Below are positions 44,569 to 54,193 of a DNA stretch of 64,000 nucleotides, piece by piece. A program made the translations under genes and the position numbers. Within the stretch, counting starts at the first letter, position 1, and every line of letters starts with the position of its first letter. A model generated the notes under the pieces. That model saw only the letters and a list, made by a program, of their open reading frames with translations, was not told the DNA's origin and searched no databases. The DNA lies in NCBI RefSeq assembly GCF_013306565.1, contig NZ_PZPO01000007.1:1-64000 (forward strand). Reading direction: 5' to 3'. Source of the stretch: Hyphomicrobium sulfonivorans (GTDB taxonomy: Bacteria; Pseudomonadota; Alphaproteobacteria; Rhizobiales; Hyphomicrobiaceae).

Positions 44569-44765
44569 TGTTTGCCCTCTGCATGTCCATTTTGCCGCGG
44601 TTTACGGTCCTGCGTGGCGCTTCTAGGTCACACCGCAGTGCGAAATGTCAGTGTCGAGATATGCGAGACGACACGTCGCTTCGGTTGACCGTTATCCTGC
44701 CCTGCATAGCGATTATGCAGCCACAACTGAAGAGATGGCTGAAGCGCCTTTGGGGGACATTTTTG

Positions 44766-45818
44766 ATGGGGATGGTGGCATCGCCAGGAATTCGATGCAG
44801 CACGGCAGCGAGCGTCCGCGGTTTCGTTCCGCGTGCACGGTCCGTGCTGGCAGCGATAACGGCGCTGGTGCTGGCACCTGCACTGGCGTCTTCCCATGCA
44901 ATCGCTGAGCCCCGCTGCGCGGGCATTGACTACAACGCCAAGGTCATGGAGATCATCCGCGCACTGCCGACCGGCGGCGGATACAGTCGCGGCAATTCTT
45001 TCGTTTCACCAAAATTCCAGACCCACAACATCGGCGGCGGCAATTGGGAGCTGCGGGTGTATGACGGTTTCCCATCGCACTGCACGAGTGCGACGTACGC
45101 ACTGTTCGGCCATCTGGTTGCGCTGCTGCATAACGGCGGCAAGATCGCTCTGACTGCTGATCAGTTGCGTTGGCTTGAGGTGAGTTGGCGCACGCCGGAC
45201 GGAGCGGCGCTTGTCGACGGCCAGGATCCCTGGTGGATATTCAATGCCAACGGTGCGGGTGCCGCGGCGCTCATCAAGCACACGGGCATTGGCGTCAGCT
45301 TTCGTGATGACAAGATGGCGGAAGCCCGGCCCGGCGACTTCCTGAAAATATTCTGGAACGGCAATGTCGGCGCATCGGAGCAGGGCCATCAGGTGGTGTA
45401 CACCGGGCGGCGCCAGGTTGGCGGCGGTGAAATGATCTGTTTCTGGGGCAGCCAGAAGCAGGGGACGCGCAAACGTAACGGACGCCGCCAGCCGCTGTAT
45501 TTTCCAGCGCGCGAAGGCGGCAAGGTGCACAACGGCTACGGTGAGGTGTGCCGGCCGCGTGGCGATATCAAGCACATGGTGTTTTCGCGCATTACCTGCA
45601 TGGAGCAGCTGTCTGCGGGGCTTGCTGACATGCGCGCACGAGCCGACGTGAACGGCGAGGGGCCGCTGCGCATGCTGCGCCCGTTCGAAGACACCTACCT
45701 GATGTCGTTGCGCAAGAAATCATCGGATCACGCGACGCTCGACAGCGCCTATGACATCAGGCCCGATGCATCCAGTCTGGCGAGTGTTGGATCGTTGCAA
45801 AGCGAACCGACGCAGTAA
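44766..45818 (+). CDS. Secreted protein with a possible Cys-His hydrolase domain
   Basis: 350 codons from ATG at 44766, chosen because GGGGGA lies eight bases upstream; the frame is open to 44568 and other ATGs exist at 44661 and 44715. A signal segment (SVLAAITALVLAPALASSHA) is followed by a ~230-residue domain. It contains SHCTSATYALFGHLVAL, a cysteine at the start of a helix, and later SEQGHQVVYTGRR, a histidine in a strand. That order is like NlpC/P60 or CHAP cysteine hydrolases acting on peptidoglycan, but the match is by pattern only. The C-terminal ~70 residues are polar. Confidence 0.6.
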   Translation: MGMVASPGIRCSTAASVRGFVPRARSVLAAITALVLAPALASSHAIAEPRCAGIDYNAKVMEIIRALPTGGGYSRGNSFVSPKFQTHNIGGGNWELRVYDGFPSHCTSATYALFGHLVALLHNGGKIALTADQLRWLEVSWRTPDGAALVDGQDPWWIFNANGAGAAALIKHTGIGVSFRDDKMAEARPGDFLKIFWNGNVGASEQGHQVVYTGRRQVGGGEMICFWGSQKQGTRKRNGRRQPLYFPAREGGKVHNGYGEVCRPRGDIKHMVFSRITCMEQLSAGLADMRARADVNGEGPLRMLRPFEDTYLMSLRKKSSDHATLDSAYDIRPDASSLASVGSLQSEPTQ

Positions 45819-45878
45819 GGCGCCGCAAGATGGTTGTGTAACCAGCTGCCCAAGCTGCAGCCGGGGAAAAGGGCAGGC

Positions 45879-45937
45879 GCACTGAAGAACGCGCCGACGT
45901 AACTGTATGCATGTACAAATGCGCTGTTCTTCAGTGC
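45879..45937. repeat. Long inverted repeat between convergent genes
   Basis: GCACTGAAGAAC (45879-45890) is the exact complement of GTTCTTCAGTGC (45926-45937), with GCGC continuing the arms inside. The loop is ~27-35 bases. It may work as a bidirectional terminator without T runs, or be a small repeat. Confidence 0.5.
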
Positions 45938-45954
45938 TTGCGACCTTCTGATGG

Positions 45955-46392
45955 TCAGTCCTTTACGTCGATGATTTCGAGATCGAAAATCACCGGCGAA
46001 TTTGGCGGTACATCTTTGCCGAAGCCCTTTTCGCCATAGCCGAGCTCTGCCGGGATCAGCAGCGTGCGCCGTCCGCCAACCTTCATGCCGACGATGCCTT
46101 CGTCCCATGCCGGCATGACCTCGCCCTTGCCAACGGTGAAGGTGAAGGGCTTGCCCTCGCGCGATGTGTCCACCTGCCGGCCCTTGGTGTTTTTGATGTA
46201 AAGCCAGCCGGTGTAGTGCACCTCGACGGTTTTGCCGGCCTGAACTTCCTTGCCGGTGCCAACTTCGACGTCAGCAATGCCCAATCCGGAGTCCGTTGTG
46301 GTCAGCACAAACGCGCTTGCCGCCGCCAGCGGAATGGAGATCAGCGCGAGCGTAGCGAAGGCCGCGGAGCGTAGGCGCGGAGCGAGTGACAT
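45955..46392 (-). CDS. Secreted FKBP-type peptidyl-prolyl isomerase (copy 2)
   Basis: 145 codons. The signal peptide (RSAAFATLALISIPLAAASA) is followed by one FKBP domain: VEVHYTGWLY, FTFTVGKGEVMPAWDEGIVGM, RRTLLIPAELGYGEKG and VIFDLEIIDV. In the active-site position where copy 1 has VIEGWDEG this protein has VMPAWDEG, within the family's normal range. Periplasmic proline isomerase. Copy 1 is 3 kb away with the same orientation. Confidence 0.92.
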   Translation of the reverse strand: MSLAPRLRSAAFATLALISIPLAAASAFVLTTTDSGLGIADVEVGTGKEVQAGKTVEVHYTGWLYIKNTKGRQVDTSREGKPFTFTVGKGEVMPAWDEGIVGMKVGGRRTLLIPAELGYGEKGFGKDVPPNSPVIFDLEIIDVKD

Positions 46393-46618
46393 TAAGTTTC
46401 TCCCGGATTTTCATTGTCGGTTGGCCCGACTATAGGGAGTTCGGCGACGCCGATGCAACGCTTACGGCTTCCGGCCCGCGTCGCTGATACAATCGTGATG
46501 CAATGTGAGAAATAGTGTTGTTATCGGAGTGATGGCGAAGCAGTAATTTCCCGCCACCGCGCCATTCATTTGCAAGTAATGTCGGCAGAGCCGCTGCCGG
46601 CTTGTCTGCCTAGTCACA

Positions 46619-49189
46619 TCACCAAGCGACTTTGACGCCCAGCTTGCCGTCGTAGGCGTTGCCGTCAGCGTGTTCGCCGATGCCGACGAGGTATGAGGCA
46701 TTGGCGTAGATCGCTGCGCCGTCGCCGATGTCGGTGCTGAACCCGGTGTTGATCTCGAACGTCGTGCCACCCATGTCGGCCGCGAACGGGATGAAACTAG
46801 TTGCTGACGAGAACTTCGTCTTCGGATCGCCGAGGAACTCGTACCAGAAGTTCGGCCGTATCCACGCGGTGAAGGTTGACGGTGCTCCACTCAGCCAGGT
46901 CGGCGTGCCGAAGTCCTGCGTGAAACGAACGCCAACACGTCCAACGAGTGAGTTGACGTTGTCGAAGTGCACCTGCGCGGCGGCATCCGAACCGTTGTTG
47001 AGATTGACGGTCTGATAGGCGAGCTGCGCCTGCGGTTCGATGCTGAAGCCATCGGGGCCGGTGTAAACCGGATAACCACCTTCAAGCGATGCACCGAAGG
47101 CGCCGCCATCGGTTTTCATCTTCGGGATGCGGTTGGACTTGGCATCAATATCGTACCACGAGCCCAACAGCAGCGCGTCGACGTAAGCGTTCTCCGGCGT
47201 GTAGTGCGTCCAGTAGGCGCCCCATGAGTACGCCATGAAGCTGTTCTCACCGGCTTTGCCATCGCCAATGTGTTGCACATCGCCCGAGCCGTGGCCGATG
47301 GCAAAGAACGCACCGGCGTGATTGCGTGACGTGCCGACATCGCCATCGCGATAAAGGTCGATACCGCCCTGGAAGGCCCAGAAGTCGTAATCGTACTTGG
47401 GGCCGGCGCCGTAGATGCCGCCCTTGCCACCATCGCGATCGCCGTGCCGACCGATGACACGTGCCCATGCTGCATTCGGTGCGCCTTCAGCGTATGCGCT
47501 GACAGCCGTGCCGCGCCGCTCATGTAGCGTGTCGAGCATCAGGCGGCCATACAGCAGCGTCATCGCTGGCACCGCGGCATAAAGCGAGGTTTCCTGGCGG
47601 TAATCGGGGGTGTCGGGGGCGCAGATCGGTGCGGAAGGATCGAGCGCGCAATCCAGCACCGAGCGCAGGAACCAAGCGTCGGGGTTGGTGGCATCAACAC
47701 TGCCGCGATAGAGCGAATATTCATAGGGTCCAGCAACCACCGGCGCTGCCAGCGCGAACAGGCCCGGCACCGTCGTTCCGCCGTTGATCGCATCGACGAC
47801 AAGGATACCGTTGAGTTGGGTAAGGTCGCCGCCACCGCCAACGTCGTTCACTGCGAGCTGAGACGTGCCGGAGCCCATCCCACCGTCGATGATCAATTGA
47901 TCCGACGGAGACCCATCAGCCCCCAGCACAGTGTTGATGCCCAACGTACCGCCCTGGCCGACGTAGTTCACCGTCGTCAGCGCCTTGAACGGTCCCGCAC
48001 TTGAAGCTGGCGGCGTAAAGTGCACCAGGCTGCCTGCTCCGTTCGTCAGACTGGTGACGTTGGAGTCGCCGGTAACGGTCCAGTCAGTCGATTGTAAATC
48101 CAGATTGGAAACGCCGCCCGCAGCCGTCACAGCTGATCCGGTGAGTGTCGATCCGAATGCTGTGACGTTTAGTGTGCCGGCGAACACGTCAAGAAGATTT
48201 TGTGTTCCGGAGGCATCGACGTCGAACAGCGTAGCGTCCAGGCTGCCACCAAATGATTGGAGCACCGCTCCGCTCGTCGCCGTCAAGGTGCTCAGAGTTA
48301 TGGTCGCAAAATTGGCGCCACCCGCGTTGGCGATGGTCGCAGCGCTGATGCCGTTGGAAGTAACGGTGCTTTCCAGAATGTTTAGGGTGGAGCTGCCAAT
48401 GCTGTTGAGCAGAATGGCATGATCGCCTGGCGTGTTGCTGATGATGTTCGAGCCATCGCGGATGGTTGCGCTGCTGCCACCAAATATGAGCCCCATTTCC
48501 GAAGCGTTCACCAGTGTTCCGCGCAGATCAATGTTTGCATCGGCGTCAATGACAATGCCATCGCCTGTTCCGCTGACAGTTGAGTTTATGAGTGTAACGA
48601 GAGTCCCAAAACCACTGGCGTGCACAGTCGATGCGACGCCTAAAGTATCCAGCGCGACGCCGCTGATTGTGACGGAGCTGCCACTTACGGCGCGGAGCGC
48701 GCGCTCTGACATGGAAGTTATGGAGCCGCCGGACATCGTCAGTGTGGCGCCGTTGTCGACATACGCACCAAACCCATCCGCGACGTTGACTGTTGTGCCT
48801 GTCGCGTTGATGTTGGCCGTTGCGCCCTGAATCCGGAACCCGGAAGCTGAGGCGCCGGTGACGGTGATGGATGACCCGCCGGCAATCGTAATGGTGCTGC
48901 TGTCAGCAAACGCGCCGTCTGCGAGGATGCCATCAGTGATAATTGTCAGCGGCGTGTTGCTTTGAATAATGCCGCCATTAATTGCGTATAGGGCGATGCC
49001 CGTTGGTGCGGGATCGGGACTTGTGTCGATGGTGCCTGTTGCGGTTTCGGTGGTCCCGTCCGCGAAAACCTGTTGCGCGCCGGCGGGCGAAGCAAGCAAC
49101 GACAATAACGTCACGACGCATGCTGCTGTTATGAACAGCGTCAGATGCTCAGGCAGGCAGCTCTTTCGGAAAGGGCGCGCACGATGCAT
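46619..49189 (-). CDS. Autotransporter outer-membrane protein
   Basis: 856 codons from ATG at 49189, which follows AAGGAGGTGGTTG, a near-perfect ribosome site. A long signal peptide (~1-40, HLTLFITAACVVTLLSLLASPAGA) precedes a passenger of ~500 residues rich in Thr, Ser, Ala and Gly with repeating beta-strand patterns (TLTMSGGSITSM, TLVTLINSTVSGTGDGI), consistent with a beta-helix. The helix-linker ETSLYAAVPAMTLLYGRLML begins the ~280-residue translocator barrel, which ends KVAW. A VLDCALDPSAPICAPD segment before the barrel has a cysteine pair. It secretes its own passenger to the cell surface. The barrel end is duplicated at 1-251. Confidence 0.9.
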   Translation of the reverse strand: MHRARPFRKSCLPEHLTLFITAACVVTLLSLLASPAGAQQVFADGTTETATGTIDTSPDPAPTGIALYAINGGIIQSNTPLTIITDGILADGAFADSSTITIAGGSSITVTGASASGFRIQGATANINATGTTVNVADGFGAYVDNGATLTMSGGSITSMSERALRAVSGSSVTISGVALDTLGVASTVHASGFGTLVTLINSTVSGTGDGIVIDADANIDLRGTLVNASEMGLIFGGSSATIRDGSNIISNTPGDHAILLNSIGSSTLNILESTVTSNGISAATIANAGGANFATITLSTLTATSGAVLQSFGGSLDATLFDVDASGTQNLLDVFAGTLNVTAFGSTLTGSAVTAAGGVSNLDLQSTDWTVTGDSNVTSLTNGAGSLVHFTPPASSAGPFKALTTVNYVGQGGTLGINTVLGADGSPSDQLIIDGGMGSGTSQLAVNDVGGGGDLTQLNGILVVDAINGGTTVPGLFALAAPVVAGPYEYSLYRGSVDATNPDAWFLRSVLDCALDPSAPICAPDTPDYRQETSLYAAVPAMTLLYGRLMLDTLHERRGTAVSAYAEGAPNAAWARVIGRHGDRDGGKGGIYGAGPKYDYDFWAFQGGIDLYRDGDVGTSRNHAGAFFAIGHGSGDVQHIGDGKAGENSFMAYSWGAYWTHYTPENAYVDALLLGSWYDIDAKSNRIPKMKTDGGAFGASLEGGYPVYTGPDGFSIEPQAQLAYQTVNLNNGSDAAAQVHFDNVNSLVGRVGVRFTQDFGTPTWLSGAPSTFTAWIRPNFWYEFLGDPKTKFSSATSFIPFAADMGGTTFEINTGFSTDIGDGAAIYANASYLVGIGEHADGNAYDGKLGVKVAW

Positions 49190-49603
49190 CAACCACCTCC
49201 TTGAAAGAAAGTGTCATGGAATGACGGAGATATGTGTGCCGGCTAAAATCCGGGAAAAATGCAGTTTATGAAACGCACGGAAGTTCTATCGCCAGTGATG
49301 CAGTAGAAAAGAAACAAGCAGGCAAAAATGACGTAGGCTGAAAAACAGTGTCGTGACTGTGTCTGATTCGAAGGATGTGAGTGCTGGGTTGCTACGCGCT
49401 GAAGTAGTGTACGCAGTGAATTGCAATTGCTGTTGAATAAAAGGCACGCTCATGGAAAGCGCAGCGTCTATTGTCAGTGCTGCGTGCTGCATAGAATTCG
49501 CAACGGCTGAAAGTTTGCCCGGTCAAGGTTCCAGCCAAGCCGAAATCAGCACCCGTTCGCGCTGAGCTGAACCGACAATGTCTTGCCGACAGAGGCGCTG
49601 ACG
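49190..49603. other. Gene-free upstream region of the autotransporter
   Basis: The 414 bases between the autotransporter start and the uvrB stop hold no gene. The stretch 49210-49500 is clearly AT-richer than the neighbouring genes (for example AAAAGAAACAAGCAGGCAAA), which suggests regulatory or acquired DNA. No intrinsic terminator for uvrB was identified. Confidence 0.45.
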
Positions 49604-52600
49604 CTACTTACCCGGTCGGCCGGTTTTGCGCGCGCGGCCTCGGCGACTTTTCTTCTCAGTATCTGATGGCACGTCTACTGTGCGCGCGGTGCGCTGCGGC
49701 GCTGTTCCGCTCCGAGGCGGGAGCATTGCATGCGGTCCCATCTCATCCAGAGTCGGCTTGTGCGGGCCGCGCACGCCTTCGCCAAATGCACCCGCTTTTG
49801 TGCGCGGATCGACATTCGGCGCGCGAGCCGTCGGGATGCTGTCGGGATCGCGGCGCGGGATCGCGCGGTCGGTTCCGGGCCCCATGTCATCCAGCGAAGG
49901 CTTCCTTATTTTGGTTGCGCCCGGCGACCGCACTCCGAGCAGCCGGCCGCCGGGCGCGGGGGACGAAGGTCCTTCCTGTCGGGAGCCGCCGGGCGCAGAA
50001 ACAGAAGGTGCGCCACCGTATTTGCGCTCGCCTTTATAGGCGCCGGCGCGATCTTCGATGTCGGACTGGCGCGCCAGTGGATCGTCGGAAACGGCGAGTT
50101 CGGTTTCACGCAACCGCTTGACCTCGTCGCGCAGGCGTGCGGCGGTTTCAAATTCGAGATCGGCGGCGGCCGCATGCATGCGCCGTTCCATGTCTTCGAT
50201 GATCGCGGTGAGGTTGTGCCCAACCGCGGGCGCATCCGCGAGACCGGTATCGACGGTGACGTGGTCCTGCTCGTAAACGGAGCTAAGCACGTCGGCGATG
50301 TTCTTCTTTACACTTGCGGGCGTGATGCCATGTTCAGTGTTGTAAGCGACCTGCTTCTCGCGCCGGCGGTTGGTTTCAGCAATCGCGCGCTCCATCGATC
50401 CCGTCATCGTATCAGCATAGAGAATGACGCGTCCGTCGACGTTACGCGCTGCGCGGCCTATGGTCTGGATCAACGATGTTTCAGAACGCAGGAAACCTTC
50501 CTTGTCGGCATCGAGGATGGCGACGAGTCCGCACTCGGGAATGTCGAGGCCTTCGCGCAGCAGGTTGATGCCGATGAGAACGTCGAATGCGCCCAGCCGC
50601 AGGTCGCGGATGATCTCGATGCGCTCCAGCGTTTCGATGTCCGAATGCATGTAGCGCACGCGGATGCCGGCTTCGTGCATATATTCGGTAAGGTCTTCTG
50701 CCATGCGCTTGGTCAGCGTGGTGACGAGCGTGCGATAACCGCGGTTGGCGTTCTCACGCGCTTCAAACAGCAGATCGTCGACCTGCGACTTTGCCGGTCG
50801 GATGATGACTTCGGGGTCGATAAGGCCCGTTGGCCGAATGACCTGCTCAACGAACGAACCGCCGGTTTCATCCATCTCCCAACCGCCGGGGGTTGCGGAA
50901 ACGAACAGCGTTTGCGGGCGCATTGCGTCCCACTCTTCGAAGCGTAGCGGGCGATTGTCCAGGCACGATGGCAGGCGGAAACCATATTCAGCCAGCGTCG
51001 CCTTGCGCCGGTAGTCGCCCCGGAACATGGCGCCGATCTGCGGCACGGTAACGTGACTTTCGTCGATGAACACGAGCGCGTTATCGGGCAGATACTCGAA
51101 CAGTGTCGGCGGCGGATCGCCAGGCTTGCGGCCGGTGAGATAGCGCGAATAGTTCTCGATGCCCGCGCACGAGCCGGTCGCTTCCATCATCTCCATGTCG
51201 AACAGCGTGCGCTGCTCCAGCCGCTGCGCTTCCAGCAGCTTGCCGTTGTCGTACAACTCGTCGAGACGCAGCTTCAACTCGCTTTTGATGAGCTTGATGG
51301 CCTGCTGCAAAGTGGGCTTGGGCGTCACGTAGTGCGAGTTGGAGTAGATCTTGACCAGCGACAGCTCATCGGATTTCTGTCCGGTTAGCGGATCGAACTC
51401 GACGATGCTTTCAACATCATCGCCGAACAGCGAGATACGCCAGGCGCGATCCTCCAAGTGGGCCGGAAACAGTTCGATGGTGTCGCCGCGCACGCGAAAG
51501 CTGCCGCGCACGAAGTTGATATCGTTGCGCCGATAGTGCAGCGCCACAAGGTCGGCGATGAGCTGATCACGCGAAAGCCGCTCGCCAACCTGCACGGTGA
51601 AGGTCATGGCGGTATAAGTTTCGACCGATCCGATACCGTAGATGCACGAGACGGACGCGACGATGATCACGTCATCCCGCTCAAGCAGAGCGCGCGTTGC
51701 GGCATGGCGCATGCGGTCGATCTGCTCGTTGATCGACGATTCTTTCTCGATATAGGTATCGGTGCGCGGCACGTACGCTTCGGGCTGATAATAGTCGTAG
51801 TACGATACGAAATATTCGACCGCGTTGTCGGGAAAGAAGCTCTTGAACTCGCCATAGAGCTGCGCCGCCAGCGTCTTGTTGGGCGCCAGGACAAGCGCGG
51901 GACGCTGCGTGCGTTCGATCACCTGCGCCATGGTGAAGGTCTTGCCCGAGCCGGTAACGCCTAGCAGAACCTGACTGCGGTCGTGCTTGCTGACGCCCTC
52001 CACCAGTTCGGCGATGGCGGTCGGCTGGTCGCCGCGCGGCTCATACTCAGACACGATATTGAAGTGAACGCCGCCCTCGGACTTATCGGGGCGGGGCGGG
52101 CGGTGCGGCGTAAAGGCGGCCTGTTCGCCGGAGACCAGCGGATGCGAGGCCATCATCGGTTGGCTGAGCAGAATTTCCTTCGCGTGGGCGGAGCGCTGCT
52201 CCGGTTTGGCGAGCAATGCGTCGAGATACTTGCCGGGCGCTTCGCCTCCAAACGGCGGGCGCGGTCCCTGTTGCCGCAGGGCGGGCAGCGGAATGTGGCT
52301 GGCTTCACTGTCGTAGGCCGGACGATCGGGATCGGTTGTCGCGGCCGGAACGCCACCCAGCTCTTTCAGCGCTTCGAACACGGCCTGGGGTCGCTCGGCC
52401 AACCCCGGTGTATCTTCCGGCGCTGTCAATTCGTGATTGCTGCCCTCCGAAGGCAAGGGTCGGCGGGGCGATTTACGGCGCGCGCTGACTTCGGGCGTGC
52501 CCGCAGCGGTTTCGGCCGGCGGGGGCGTCGGTTTGCCGGATCTGACGCGCGAAGGGCGCGGCTTGGGGATGCGCTCGGCATCGGCGCCAGCAGGTCTGGG

Positions 52601-52639
52601 CTTCTTCGACGGTGCGGGATCTTTGGGGGGTGGCGTCAT
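49604..52639 (-). CDS. uvrB: Excinuclease ABC subunit B with long terminal extensions
   Basis: 1011 codons from ATG at 52639 (GTG/ATG variants up to 52675 add 12 residues), versus ~670-700 for typical UvrB. Residues ~1-200 are a Pro/Arg/Ala-rich disordered extension. The UvrB core starts [17 protein letters not shown] and has Walker A GVTGSGKT, the beta-hairpin region [12 protein letters not shown], the DESH box, motif [11 protein letters not shown] and a UVR motif ([18 protein letters not shown]). The last ~130 residues are disordered and contain two similar units, [14 protein letters not shown] and [12 protein letters not shown]. It verifies DNA damage in nucleotide excision repair with UvrA and recruits UvrC. 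Confidence 0.96.
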   Translation of the reverse strand: MTPPPKDPAPSKKPRPAGADAERIPKPRPSRVRSGKPTPPPAETAAGTPEVSARRKSPRRPLPSEGSNHELTAPEDTPGLAERPQAVFEALKELGGVPAATTDPDRPAYDSEASHIPLPALRQQGPRPPFGGEAPGKYLDALLAKPEQRSAHAKEILLSQPMMASHPLVSGEQAAFTPHRPPRPDKSEGGVHFNIVSEYEPRGDQPTAIAELVEGVSKHDRSQVLLGVTGSGKTFTMAQVIERTQRPALVLAPNKTLAAQLYGEFKSFFPDNAVEYFVSYYDYYQPEAYVPRTDTYIEKESSINEQIDRMRHAATRALLERDDVIIVASVSCIYGIGSVETYTAMTFTVQVGERLSRDQLIADLVALHYRRNDINFVRGSFRVRGDTIELFPAHLEDRAWRISLFGDDVESIVEFDPLTGQKSDELSLVKIYSNSHYVTPKPTLQQAIKLIKSELKLRLDELYDNGKLLEAQRLEQRTLFDMEMMEATGSCAGIENYSRYLTGRKPGDPPPTLFEYLPDNALVFIDESHVTVPQIGAMFRGDYRRKATLAEYGFRLPSCLDNRPLRFEEWDAMRPQTLFVSATPGGWEMDETGGSFVEQVIRPTGLIDPEVIIRPAKSQVDDLLFEARENANRGYRTLVTTLTKRMAEDLTEYMHEAGIRVRYMHSDIETLERIEIIRDLRLGAFDVLIGINLLREGLDIPECGLVAILDADKEGFLRSETSLIQTIGRAARNVDGRVILYADTMTGSMERAIAETNRRREKQVAYNTEHGITPASVKKNIADVLSSVYEQDHVTVDTGLADAPAVGHNLTAIIEDMERRMHAAAADLEFETAARLRDEVKRLRETELAVSDDPLARQSDIEDRAGAYKGERKYGGAPSVSAPGGSRQEGPSSPAPGGRLLGVRSPGATKIRKPSLDDMGPGTDRAIPRRDPDSIPTARAPNVDPRTKAGAFGEGVRGPHKPTLDEMGPHAMLPPRSGTAPQRTARTVDVPSDTEKKSRRGRARKTGRPGK

Positions 52640-52826
52640 GGGCGTGAATATGGCCCCGGGCGTCGCGCCGCTCAAGCCGCCATCTGCCGCCGTCCCTTCC
52701 TTAACCGTCGGGCATGGGGCGCGACCTTATAACGGGAGAACGCCGCCGCCCGGCGGGGAAGGTTTGCCCCATCGGCGCCGTGATTTGGCGGGAACACTGC
52801 CTATGCAAGTTGGCGAGAGGTTTTCT

Positions 52827-53561
52827 ATGCGTGTGAAGATTTTAGCGGCAGTGACCAGCGTTCTGGCGATCGCGCCGCTGGCCTTTTCGGTGTCCGCCAC
52901 GGCCGGCCCGCGCGCGGTGCTGGAGCTGTTCACCAGCCCATTCTGCTCGGCATGCCCACCCGCGGATGCGCTGTTCACCGAGCTGGCCCGCAGTCCGGAC
53001 CTCATCACGCTGGTGATGCCGGTGGATTCGATGGATCGGCCGGGCCGCACCGACCCGCTCGCCAAGCCTGCCTTCACTGACCGTCAGGCGGCCTACGCCG
53101 AGCGGCGCAACTCCGACATGCTGTTCACGCCGCAGGCGGTGATCAATGGCGCCGCTGAGGCGCAAGGCTCCGACGCTGACGAGATCCGCGAGGGGATCGC
53201 CCAGACGCTGAACGTGCTGACGGTTCCCGTTGATGCCAAGGCAGCCGGCAAGCACATCAATCTTTCCGTCGGTGGCGCGGGCAAGGCGGCGGCCAAAACC
53301 GGGGTCATCACCGTGCTGCCGTTCATGCGCGATCACACCGAGCCGCTGCGTGGCGGCCGCAGCGCGCATTACGCCAATCTGGTGCGCGATGTCATTCCCG
53401 TTGACACCTGGAACGGCGAGCCGTTCAAGGCGCGCCTGTTGCGGCAGGATTTTGCCAAGTACGATGGCATTGTCGTGCTGCTGCAGGCCGGAACCAACGA
53501 GCGTCCTGGCGCAATCATCGGAGCGACACGCATCGAGTTTGCGAAGTCGGACCGTTCCTGA
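52827..53561 (+). CDS. DUF1223 secreted thioredoxin-fold protein
   Basis: 244 codons from ATG at 52827, preferred over ATG at 52803 because GAGAGG lies six bases upstream. The signal peptide is RVKILAAVTSVLAIAPLAFS. The mature protein begins VLELFTSPFCSACPPADALF; the CxxC-like CSAC (usually SSSCPPAD in the family) marks the thioredoxin-type start. It includes DRQAAYAERRNSDMLFTPQAVING. Function in the envelope is unknown; a redox role is plausible because here the motif is a full CxxC. It is divergent from uvrB. Confidence 0.85.
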   Translation: MRVKILAAVTSVLAIAPLAFSVSATAGPRAVLELFTSPFCSACPPADALFTELARSPDLITLVMPVDSMDRPGRTDPLAKPAFTDRQAAYAERRNSDMLFTPQAVINGAAEAQGSDADEIREGIAQTLNVLTVPVDAKAAGKHINLSVGGAGKAAAKTGVITVLPFMRDHTEPLRGGRSAHYANLVRDVIPVDTWNGEPFKARLLRQDFAKYDGIVVLLQAGTNERPGAIIGATRIEFAKSDRS

Positions 53562-53681
53562 TTGCTTGCGTTTGGGTGTCGGCCTGCCTGCTCCGTCGCC
53601 GGTATCGCGTTGTAATTTTTGCTGGGCGCATGGTGCTGAAGCGAATACAACGCGCGCAAACAATTGCGATGGAGCGTGCTC

Positions 53682-54113
53682 ATGGGCTCGCCTTTCCTTT
53701 CACTGTCGTTGCTCACGCTCGGGGTCGATGATCTCGCTCGCGCGCGTAGGTTCTACGAGCAGATGGGGTTGGTGATATCGCCACAGAGCGGCGAGAATGT
53801 CGTCTTCTTCCAGATGCCGGGTGGCGTGCTTGGTCTGTATCCGCGCACGCTGCTGGCGGAGGATGCAACGGTCGACGCGCAGGGCAGCGGTTTTTCCCGC
53901 GTGGCGCTCGCGTGCAATCTCGACAGCCCTGAGGACGTGGATGCGATGCTCGATCGCGCGGTGTCCGCTGGTGGCAGCCTGGTGAAGCCGGGGCAGACGG
54001 TATTCTGGGGCGGTTATTCAGGTTACTTCGCCGATCCGGACGGTCATCTATGGGAGGTGGCGCACAATCCGTTCTTCCCGAAAGACGAGCGCGGCGTATT
54101 GGCCATCGGGTAG
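53682..54113 (+). CDS. VOC-family protein (glyoxalase/dioxygenase fold)
   Basis: 143 codons from ATG at 53682 with GGAG upstream. Two beta-alpha-beta-beta-beta units form one VOC module: SLLTLGVDDLARARRFYEQMG at the start and GYFADPDGHLWEVAHNPFF at the end, with the terminal Glu-like metal ligand position in LWEVAHN. Such proteins include lactoylglutathione lyases, fosfomycin resistance enzymes and dioxygenases; which one cannot be told. Followed by an unrelated membrane protein gene. Confidence 0.82.
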   Translation: MGSPFLSLSLLTLGVDDLARARRFYEQMGLVISPQSGENVVFFQMPGGVLGLYPRTLLAEDATVDAQGSGFSRVALACNLDSPEDVDAMLDRAVSAGGSLVKPGQTVFWGGYSGYFADPDGHLWEVAHNPFFPKDERGVLAIG

Positions 54114-54193
54114 CACGTCAATCCAGGGCCGGTGTGCGTGCGGCGCCGACTAATGGCGTCACTGCGGTCACGGATGGATGTTGAGGGTCGGCA

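Noticed and set aside
49730-50947. 405-codon plus-strand frame within uvrB
   Set aside because: It is the mirror of the conserved UvrB core and has no protein family features.
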